Below, one piece after another: positions 1-8,616 of a DNA stretch of 11,271 bases (position 1 is the first letter of the stretch; each line of letters starts with the position of its first letter). This DNA is from Theodoxus fluviatilis (Eukaryota; Mollusca; Gastropoda; Cycloneritida; Neritidae): NCBI GenBank assembly GCA_034096865.1, contig JAWQFJ010018420.1, positions 2,501 through 13,771 of the forward strand, given 5' to 3'. Both the position numbers and the translations under genes were made by a program. The notes under the pieces were generated by a model. It searched no databases and was not told the origin of the DNA. It saw only the letters and a program-made list of their open reading frames with translations.

Positions 1-2656
1 AACATCACTGCAACATCACTGCAACACCACTGCAACATCACTGCAACACCACTGCAACATCACTGCAACACCACTGCAACACCACTGCAACACCACTGCA
101 ACATCACTGCAACATCACTGCAACATCACTGCAACATCACTGCAACATCACTGCAACACCACTGCAACACCACTGCAACATCACTGCAACATCACTGCAA
201 CATCACTGCAACACCACTGCAACATCACTGCAACATCACTGCAACATCACTGCAACATCACTGCAACACCACTGCAACACCACTGCAACATCACTGCAAC
301 ACTACTGCAACACCACTGCAACATCACTGCAACATCACTGCAACATCACTGCAACACCACTGCAACATCACTGCAACACCACTGCAACATCACTGCAACA
401 TCACTGCAACACCACTGCAACACCACTGCAACATCACTGCAACACCACTGCAACACCACTGCAACACCACTGCAACATCACTGCAACATCACTGCAACAC
501 CACTGCAACACCACTGCAACACCACTGCAACACCACTGCAACATCACTGCAACACCACTGCAACACACTGCAACATCACTGCAACACCACTGCAACATCA
601 CTGCAACATCACTGCAACACCACTGCAACATCACTGCAACATCACTGCAACACCACTGCAACATCACTGCAACACCACTGCAACACCACTGCAACACCAC
701 TGCAACATCACTGCAACACCACTGCAACATCACTGCAACATCACTGCAACATCACTGCAACACCACTGCAACACCACTGCAACATCACTGCAACATCACT
801 GCAACACCACTGCAACACCACTGCAACACCACTGCAACATCACTGCAACATCACTGCAACACCACTGCAACATCACTGCAACATCACTGCAACACCACTG
901 CAACACACTGCAACATCACTGCAACATCACTGCAACATCACTGCAACACCACTGCAACACCACTGCAACATCACTGCAACATCACTGCAACATCACTGCA
1001 ACACCACTGCAACACCACTGCAACACCACTGCAACATCACTGCAACATCACTGCAACACCACTGCAACATCACTGCAACATCACTGCAACATCACTGCAA
1101 CACCACTGCAACATCACTGCAACACCACTGCAACATCACTGCAACACCACTGCAACATCACTGCAACATCACTGCAACACCACTGCAACACCACTGCAAC
1201 ATCACTGCAACATCACTGCAACACCACTGCAACATCACTGCAACATCACTGCAACACCACTGCAACATCACTGCAACATCACTGCAACATCACTGCAACA
1301 TCACTGCAACATCACTGCAACACCACTGCAACATCACTGCAACATCACTGCAACACCACTGCAACATCACTGCAACATCACTGCAACATCACTGCAACAC
1401 CACTGCAACACCACTGCAACATCACTGCAACATCACTGCAACACCACTGCAACATCACTGCAACATCACTGCAACATCACTGCAACATCACTGCAACACC
1501 ACTGCAACATCACTGCAACATCACTGCAACACCACTGCAACACACTGCAACATCACTGCAACACCACTGCAACATCACTGCAACATCACTGCAACACCAC
1601 TGCAACACCACTGCAACACTACTGCAACACCACTGCAACATCACTGCAACACCACTGCAACATCACTGCAACACCACTGCAACATCACTGCAACATCACT
1701 GCAACACCACTGCAACACCACTGCAACACCACTGCAACATCACTGCAACACCACTGCAACACCACTGCAACATCACTGCAACATCACTGCAACACCACTG
1801 CAACACCACTGCAACATCACTGCAACACCACTGCAACACCACTGCAACATCACTGCAACACCACTGCAACATCACTGCAACATCACTGCAACACCACTGC
1901 AACACCACTGCAACATCACTGCAACACCACTGCAACATCACTGCAACACCACTGCAACATCACTGCAACACCACTGCAACACCACTGCAACACCACTGCA
2001 ACATCACTGCAACACTACTGCAACACCACTGCAACACCACTGCAACATCACTGCAACATCACTGCAACACCACTGCAACACCACTGCAACACCACTGCAA
2101 CATCACTGCAACATCACTGCAACACCACTGCAACACACTGCAACACCACTGCAACATCACTGCAACACACTGCAACACCACTGCAACACCACTGCAACAT
2201 CACTGCAACATCACTGCAACACCACTGCAACACCACTGCAACATCACTGCAACACCACTGCAACATCACTGCAACACCACTGCAACATCACTGCAACATC
2301 ACTGCAACATCACTGCAACATCACTGCAACATCACTGCAACACCACTGCAACACCACTGCAACATCACTGCAACATCACTGCAACACCACTGCAACACAC
2401 TGCAACACCACTGCAACATCACTGCAACATCACTGCAACATCACTGCAACATCACTGCAACACCACTGCAACACCACTGCAACATCACTGCAACATCACT
2501 GCAACATCACTGCAACACCACTGCAACACCACTGCAACATCACTGCAACATCACTGCAACATCACTGCAACATCACTGCAACATCACTGCAACACCACTG
2601 CAACACCACTGCAACATCACTGCAACACCACTGCAACATCACTGCAACATCACTGC

Positions 2657-2744
2657 AACACCACTGCAACACCACTGCAACACCACTGCAACACCACTGC
2701 AACACCACTGCAACACCACTGCAACACCACTGCAACACCACTGC
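2657..2744. repeat. Pure run of eight type 2 units (array 1)
   Basis: Eight consecutive AACACCACTGC units are followed directly by a type 3 unit at 2745-2755. This is a local homogenised patch in which one unit type has been amplified. Confidence 0.9.
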
Positions 2745-2788
2745 AACACTACTGCAACATCACTGCAACATCACTGCAACATCACTGC

Positions 2789-2920
2789 AACACCACTGCA
2801 ACATCACTGCAACACCACTGCAACATCACTGCAACACCACTGCAACATCACTGCAACACCACTGCAACATCACTGCAACACCACTGCAACATCACTGCAA
2901 CACCACTGCAACATCACTGC
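2789..2920. repeat. 22-bp higher-order dimer, six copies (array 1)
   Basis: Units alternate strictly type 2, type 1 for twelve units (132 bp), so the true local period is 22 bp. This indicates amplification of a two-unit block. The flanks are type 1 units, which end the alternation on both sides. Confidence 0.92.
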
Positions 2921-3634
2921 AACATCACTGCAACACCACTGCAACATCACTGCAACATCACTGCAACACCACTGCAACATCACTGCAACATCACTGCAAC
3001 ATCACTGCAACATCACTGCAACACCACTGCAACACCACTGCAACATCACTGCAACACCACTGCAACATCACTGCAACACCACTGCAACACCACTGCAACA
3101 CCACTGCAACACTACTGCAACATCACTGCAACACCACTGCAACATCACTGCAACATCACTGCAACACCACTGCAACATCACTGCAACATCACTGCAACAC
3201 CACTGCAACACCACTGCAACACCACTGCAACATCACTGCAACACCACTGCAACATCACTGCAACACCACTGCAACACCACTGCAACACCACTGCAACATC
3301 ACTGCAACACCACTGCAACATCACTGCAACACCACTGCAACACCACTGCAACACCACTGCAACACACTGCAACATCACTGCAACACCACTGCAACATCAC
3401 TGCAACACCACTGCAACACCACTGCAACACCACTGCAACATCACTGCAACACCACTGCAACATCACTGCAACACCACTGCAACACCACTGCAACACCACT
3501 GCAACATCACTGCAACATCACTGCAACACCACTGCAACATCACTGCAACATCACTGCAACACCACTGCAACATCACTGCAACATCACTGCAACATCACTG
3601 CAACATCACTGCAACATCACTGCAACATCACTGC

Positions 3635-3670
3635 AACCACTGCAACCACTGCAACCACTGCAACCACTGC
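3635..3670. repeat. Four consecutive 9-bp units AACCACTGC (array 1)
   Basis: Four identical 9-bp units sit in a row at 3635-3643, 3644-3652, 3653-3661 and 3662-3670, flanked by runs of type 1 units. The 9-bp form occurs nowhere else in the window. It lacks two bases of the 11-mer core. The cluster looks like one deletion followed by local tandem amplification. Confidence 0.97.
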
Positions 3671-4121
3671 AACATCACTGCAACATCACTGCAACATCAC
3701 TGCAACATCACTGCAACATCACTGCAACACCACTGCAACACCACTGCAACATCACTGCAACATCACTGCAACACCACTGCAACACCACTGCAACACCACT
3801 GCAACATCACTGCAACACCACTGCAACATCACTGCAACACCACTGCAACACCACTGCAACATCACTGCAACACCACTGCAACATCACTGCAACACCACTG
3901 CAACACCACTGCAACATCACTGCAACACCACTGCAACATCACTGCAACACCACTGCAACACCACTGCAACACTACTGCAACATCACTGCAACACCACTGC
4001 AACATCACTGCAACATCACTGCAACACCACTGCAACACCACTGCAACATCACTGCAACATCACTGCAACATCACTGCAACATCACTGCAACATCACTGCA
4101 ACACCACTGCAACACCACTGC

Positions 4122-4131
4122 AATCCACTGC
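4122..4131. repeat. Unique variant unit AATCCACTGC (array 1)
   Basis: This single 10-bp unit differs from AACACACTGC: it reads AATCC where the others read AACAC. It is the only unit in array 1 that does not belong to a recurring class, and it is followed directly by a type 3 unit at 4132-4142. It may be a private mutation or a base-calling error. Confidence 0.9.
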
Positions 4132-4395
4132 AACACTACTGCAACATCACTGCAACATCACTGCAACACCACTGCAACACCACTGCAACATCACTGCAAC
4201 ATCACTGCAACACCACTGCAACACCACTGCAACACCACTGCAACATCACTGCAACACCACTGCAACATCACTGCAACACCACTGCAACACCACTGCAACA
4301 CCACTGCAACATCACTGCAACATCACTGCAACATCACTGCAACACCACTGCAACACCACTGCAACACCACTGCAACATCACTGCAACACCACTGC

Positions 4396-5000
4396 AACAC
4401 TACTGCAACACCACTGCAACACCACTGCAACATCACTGCAACATCACTGCAACATCACTGCAACATCACTGCAACATCACTGCAACATCACTGCAACATC
4501 ACTGCAACATCACTGCAACATCACTGCAACATCACTGCAACATCACTGCAACACCACTGCAACACCACTGCAACATCACTGCAACACTACTGCAACACCA
4601 CTGCAACATCACTGCAACACCACTGCAACACTACTGCAACACCACTGCAACATCACTGCAACATCACTGCAACATCACTGCAACACTACTGCAACACCAC
4701 TGCAACATCACTGCAACACCACTGCAACATCACTGCAACACTACTGCAACACCACTGCAACATCACTGCAACATCACTGCAACATCACTGCAACACCACT
4801 GCAACACCACTGCAACACTACTGCAACATCACTGCAACACCACTGCAACATCACTGCAACATCACTGCAACATCACTGCAACATCACTGCAACATCACTG
4901 CAACACCACTGCAACACCACTGCAACACTACTGCAACATCACTGCAACATCACTGCAACATCACTGCAACATCACTGCAACACCACTGCAACACTACTGC
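4396..5000. repeat. Section of array 1 enriched in type 3 units (AACACTACTGC)
   Basis: Type 3 units start at 4396, 4583, 4627, 4682, 4737, 4814, 4924 and 4990, which is eight in about 600 bp. The first 4395 bp hold only seven (298, 1615, 2011, 2745, 3108, 3968, 4132). Between 4583 and 4813 the blocks read 3-2-1-2, 3-2-1-1-1, 3-2-1-2-1 and 3-2-1-1-1-2-2, so each begins with type 3 followed by 2-1. This looks like a diverged multi-unit repeat with a changing number of type 1 units. The section also holds an 11-unit pure type 1 run at 4429-4549. Confidence 0.88.
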
Positions 5001-5605
5001 AACATCACTGCAACACCACTGCAACATCACTGCAACATCACTGCAACATCACTGCAACACCACTGCAACATCACTGCAACATCACTGCAACATCACTGCA
5101 ACACCACTGCAACACCACTGCAACACCACTGCAACATCACTGCAACATCACTGCAACACCACTGCAACACCACTGCAACATCACTGCAACATCACTGCAA
5201 CACCACTGCAACACCACTGCAACATCACTGCAACATCACTGCAACATCACTGCAACATCACTGCAACATCACTGCAACATCACTGCAACACCACTGCAAC
5301 ACCACTGCAACATCACTGCAACATCACTGCAACATCACTGCAACACCACTGCAACACCACTGCAACATCACTGCAACATCACTGCAACATCACTGCAACA
5401 CCACTGCAACATCACTGCAACACCACTGCAACATCACTGCAACATCACTGCAACATCACTGCAACACCACTGCAACACCACTGCAACACCACTGCAACAT
5501 CACTGCAACATCACTGCAACATCACTGCAACACCACTGCAACATCACTGCAACACCACTGCAACACCACTGCAACATCACTGCAACATCACTGCAACATC
5601 ACTGC

Positions 5606-5825
5606 AACACCACTGCAACACCACTGCAACACCACTGCAACATCACTGCAACACCACTGCAACACCACTGCAACATCACTGCAACATCACTGCAACATCA
5701 CTGCAACATCACTGCAACACTACTGCAACACCACTGCAACACCACTGCAACATCACTGCAACACCACTGCAACACCACTGCAACATCACTGCAACATCAC
5801 TGCAACATCACTGCAACATCACTGC
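5606..5825. repeat. 110-bp higher-order repeat, two tandem copies (array 1)
   Basis: Copy A (5606-5715) has unit order 2-2-2-1-2-2-1-1-1-1. Copy B (5716-5825) has 3-2-2-1-2-2-1-1-1-1. They differ in only the first unit, by two bases: unit positions 5 and 6 are CC in one context and CT in the other, giving a single net substitution at position 6. A third copy starts at 5826 as 2-2-2-1-2 and then departs. Upstream, 5529-5605 reads 2-1-2-2-1-1-1, which matches the middle of the same pattern with one type 1 unit missing. This is a recent segmental duplication of ten units inside the satellite. Confidence 0.9.
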
Positions 5826-5924
5826 AACACCACTGCAACACCACTGCAACACCACTGCAACATCACTGCAACACCACTGCAACATCACTGCAACACCACT
5901 GCAACACTACTGCAACATCACTGC

Positions 5925-6100
5925 AACACTACTGCAACACCACTGCAACATCACTGCAACACCACTGCAACACTACTGCAACACCACTGCAACATCACTG
6001 CAACACCACTGCAACACTACTGCAACATCACTGCAACATCACTGCAACATCACTGCAACACTACTGCAACACCACTGCAACATCACTGCAACACCACTGC
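5925..6100. repeat. 44-bp higher-order repeat anchored on type 3 units (array 1)
   Basis: Type 3 units at 5925, 5969, 6013 and 6057 are spaced exactly 44 bp apart. The four blocks read 3-2-1-2, 3-2-1-2, 3-1-1-1 and 3-2-1-2. An extra type 3 unit at 5903 lies 22 bp upstream of the first. This is the end of array 1 next to array 2. Confidence 0.92.
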
Positions 6101-6133
6101 AACACCACTGCAACATCACTGCAACATCACTGC

Positions 6134-6147
6134 AACATCACTCAGGG
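6134..6147. other. Array 1 / array 2 junction
   Basis: The last array 1 unit breaks off as AACATCACT at 6142, and the first full array 2 unit, AGGG..., begins at 6144 after a single C. No unique sequence lies between them. Around the join, ATCACTCAGGG can be aligned with GACACACAGGG of array 2, so a few bases of shared CAC/CAGGG-like sequence may have guided the join. GC skew reverses sign here: the + strand is C-rich on the left and G-rich on the right. Confidence 0.93.
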
Positions 6148-6936
6148 AGACACACAGGGAGACACACAGGGAGACACACAGGGAGACACACAGGGAGACA
6201 CACAGGGAGACACACAGGGAGACACACAGGGAGACACACAGGGAGACACACAGGGAGACACACAGGGAGACACACAGGGAGACACACAGGGAGACACACA
6301 GGGAGACACACAGGGAGACACACAGGGAGACACACAGGGAGACACCACAGGGAGACACACAGGGAGACACACAGGGAGACACACAGGGAGACACACAGGG
6401 AGACACACAGGGAGACACACAGGGAGACACACAGGGACACAGGGAGACACACAGGGAGACACAAAGGGAGACACACAGGGAGACACACAGGGAGACACAC
6501 AGGGAGAAACACAGGGAGACACACAGGGAGACACACAGGGAGACACACAGGGAGACACACAGGGAGACACACAGGGAGACACACAGGGAGACACACAGGG
6601 AGACACACAGAGACACACAGGGAGACACACAGGGAGACACACAGGGAGACAGACACACAGGGAGACACACACACACAGGGAGACACACACACACAGGGAG
6701 ACACACAGGGAGACACACAGGGAGACACACAGGGAGACACACAGGGAGACACACAGGGAGACACACAGGGAGACACACAGGGAGACACACAGGGAGACAG
6801 GGAGACACACAGGGAGACACACAGGGACACACACAGGGAGACACACACAGGGAGACACACAGGGAGACACACAGGGAGACACACAGGCAGGGAGACACAC
6901 AGGGAGACACACAGGGAGACACACAGCGAGACACAC
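6144..6936. repeat. Array 2, zone 2a: regular 12-bp repeat AGGGAGACACAC with length variants
   Basis: The zone opens with 16 perfect 12-mers (6144-6335). Variants then accumulate: a 13-mer with an extra C (6336-6348), 8-mers (6433-6440 and 6791-6798), C-to-A changes (6453-6464 and 6501-6512), a 10-mer lacking GG (6609-6618), a 16-mer with AGAC doubled (6643-6658), two 18-mers with six extra bases of AC (6659-6676 and 6677-6694), a 14-mer (6835-6848), and a lone AGGC tetramer (6885-6888). Most changes are even-length and fall in the ACAC tail, which fits replication slippage. The 8-mer AGGGAGAC and the AGAC-doubled 16-mer recur in zone 2c, tying the two zones to one ancestry. The + strand has no T. 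Confidence 0.96.
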
Positions 6937-7033
6937 AGGCACACGCACAGGGAGGACCCACTAGGGAGCCACCACAGGGAGACACCCAGGGAGGACACGA
7001 CACACAGGGGAGACACCACAGGGAGACACACAG

Positions 7034-7932
7034 GGTGACAGACACAACTGGGAGGGACACACAAGGGAGACACACAGCGAGGGACACACAGGGAGGTGAC
7101 ACACAGAGAGACAGGGAGACGCCACAGGGCGGACACGCAGGGAGGACACACAGGGAGACACACAGGGAGAACACACACAGGGAAGACACCACAGGGAGAC
7201 AAACACACCGGGACACACACAGGCAGACGCACAGGGGAGACACACAGGGGAGACACACACGGGAGACACACACAAGGGAGGACACGTCAGGCAGGCACAC
7301 ACACAGGGGAGGACACACAGGGAGACACACAGGGTGACAGACAACAGGGAGACACACAGGAGACACACACCAGGGAGACACACAGGGAGGACACACAGGG
7401 AAGACACACAGGGGAGACACACAGGGAGACACACAGGGGCCAGCACACACAGGGAGACACACAGGAGTGGACACACGGGAGGGAGACACCCAGGTGAGAC
7501 ACACAGGGAGACACCACGGGAGACACACAGGGAGACGCACCAGGGAGACGCAACAGGGAGGACACCCAGGGAGGGACGCACAGGGACACGAACACAGGGA
7601 GAAACGCACAGGGTGACAGACACACAGGAGACGCACAGGGAGACGCACAGTGAGACGCACAGGGAGACGCACAGGGAGACGCACAGTGAGACGCACAGGG
7701 AGACGCACAGGGAGACGCACAGGGAAGACCCGCAGGGGAGACAGACACACAGGGAGACACACAGGGAGACACACACACGGGAGGACACACAGGGAGGGAA
7801 CACACAGGGACACACACAGGGAGACGCACCAGGCAGGAGACCACCACAGGGAGACACACAGGGAGACGCACACGGAGACACGCAAGGGAGACACACCAGG
7901 GATGGACACACAGGGAGCACAGAGGGTGACAG
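7034..7932. repeat. Recurring GGGTGACAGA marker, four copies about 300 bp apart (zone 2b)
   Basis: The word GGGTGACAGA, an A-to-T change in GGGAGAC, occurs with its T at 7036, 7335, 7614 and 7927. Spacings are 299, 279 and 313 bp, or about 23-26 units. The motif is absent from zones 2a and 2c. It may mark a higher-order repeat of about 25 units, though three intervals are few and the intervening sequence is ragged. Confidence 0.6.
7621..7735. repeat. AGACGCACAGGG subfamily block with AGTGAG markers (zone 2b)
   Basis: This is a coherent run of 12-mers carrying GACGCAC in place of GACACAC. Two units read CAGTGAG instead of CAGGGAG, with T at 7651 and 7687, exactly 36 bp (three units) apart. 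Regular 12-bp spacing inside an otherwise ragged zone argues that this subtype is genuine. A related block lies at 8132-8185. Confidence 0.85.
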
Positions 7933-8131
7933 AACACACAGGGAGACCACCACACACAACGGGAGACACCACAGGGCGGACAGCACGGGAGACAGACACA
8001 CAGGGAGAAACACACAGGGAGCCCCCACACACAGGGAGACAGACAGGGAGAACACACAGGGAGCCGACACACAGGAGCACGCACACACAAGAGGAGACAC
8101 ACAGGGAGACACACAGAGGAGACAGGACAAG

Positions 8132-8185
8132 CAGTGAGACGCACAGGGAGACGCACAGGGAGACGCACAGGGAGACGCCCAGGGA
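8132..8185. repeat. Second AGACGCACAGGG subfamily block (zone 2b)
   Basis: The block begins with CAGTGAGACGCAC (T at 8134) and continues as GACGCACAGGGA units, ending in a GACGCCCAGGG variant. It repeats both diagnostic changes of the 7621-7735 block, about 450-480 bp downstream. This suggests duplication or shared descent of a subtype block. Confidence 0.8.
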
Positions 8186-8616
8186 GAAGACCACACAGGG
8201 AGGACAGAACACAGGGAGACACACAGGGAGAACACGACAGGGAGACGCACAGGGAGAACACCACAGGGACACCGCACGGGAGAGACACGACAGTGTGGAG
8301 ACCACACCGGGAGGGACACACAGGGAGACTACCACAGAGGAGACACACAGGGATGAGACAGGTACACACAGGGAGACACACAGGGGAGACACACAGGGAG
8401 GACCACAGGGAGACACCACAAACAGGGAGACACACAGGGAGACACACAGGGAGGAACCACACAGGGGAGGCACACAGGGAGTACGACACAGGGGAGACAC
8501 GCAGGGAGACACACAGGGAGACAGGGAGCACACAGGTGAGACACACAGCGAGACACACAGGGGAGAACACGCAGGGAGAGACAGACACTCCAGGCGAGGG
8601 ACAGGCACACCCACAC

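Larger units (their letters stand above)
562..3370. repeat. Section of array 1 carrying all seven AACACACTGC (10-bp) units
   Basis: Seven units have lost one C relative to type 2 and read AACACACTGC. They lie at 562-571, 902-911, 1539-1548, 2132-2141, 2164-2173, 2394-2403 and 3361-3370. None occurs from 3371 to the end of the array, although that is about 45% of its length. The identical sequence of all seven suggests one founding deletion spread by unequal exchange or gene conversion, not seven separate events. Each one shifts the 11-bp register by one base. Confidence 0.95.
1..6142. repeat. Array 1: 11-bp satellite/minisatellite, consensus AACAYCACTGC, about 559 units
   Basis: This is one uninterrupted head-to-tail array of an 11-bp unit that begins before the window. 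Counting units gives 547 of 11 bp, eight of 10 bp and four of 9 bp (total 6133), plus a last partial unit AACATCACT at 6134-6142. Variation is tightly confined. Type 1 has ATC at unit positions 4-6, type 2 has ACC and type 3 has ACT. All other positions are invariant apart from the 12 shortened units. The array has no CpG. The + strand has no stop trinucleotide and no ATG. On the - strand, type 1 units create TGA in one of three phases, which limits open frames there to short stretches that translate as an 11-residue repeat (MLQWCCSDVAV-like). That pattern is what an 11-bp repeat gives when read in triplets, so I call no coding sequence. Function is unknown. Confidence 0.98.
6937..8616. repeat. 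Array 2, zone 2b: degenerate 12-bp repeat with many indels
   Basis: The AGGGAGACACAC unit is still recognisable throughout, but most units carry single-base insertions, deletions or substitutions, such as GGGG for GGG, CCAC for CAC, and GACGCAC for GACACAC. I count 22 T bases on the + strand, against none in the flanking zones. Ten of these sit in GTGA. CpG appears here and is essentially absent elsewhere. Short open frames on both strands (for example + strand 7035-7497 and 7334-8137) give low-complexity translations such as GRHT, GDTQ and ETHR, which are the unit read in three frames, so I call no gene. Two explanations compete: an old, unhomogenised core of the array, or unpolished long-read sequence. 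The recurring subtypes favour at least part of it being real. Confidence 0.93.

Noticed and set aside
434..3499. Four small - strand open frames (434-733, 1696-1941, 3178-3378, 3299-3499) with a Cys-rich 11-residue repeat
   Set aside because: The 11-bp unit read in triplets gives an 11-residue cycle. The frames exist only where type 2 units happen to replace the TGA made by type 1 units. The cysteines do not indicate a real Cys-rich peptide family.
4429..4549. Run of eleven identical type 1 units as a special site
   Set aside because: It is a notable pure run, but homogeneous patches are common in such arrays, and nothing distinguishes it from local amplification.
1..6142. CRISPR array
   Set aside because: Units are 9-11 bp, directly contiguous and without unique spacers. 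CRISPR repeats are longer and alternate with distinct spacers.
6659..6694. Independent (AC)n microsatellite
   Set aside because: The AC stretches are only 12-14 bp and sit at the ACAC tail of the 12-bp unit, so they are expanded units, not a separate locus.
7035..8137. Three + strand open frames (7035-7337, 7096-7497, 7334-8137) rich in Thr, His, Arg, Gly and Asp
   Set aside because: They start at chance ATGs or GTGs in the degenerate zone and read the repeat as GRHT, GDTQ and ETHR. They overlap one another in different frames and show no coding-type conservation.
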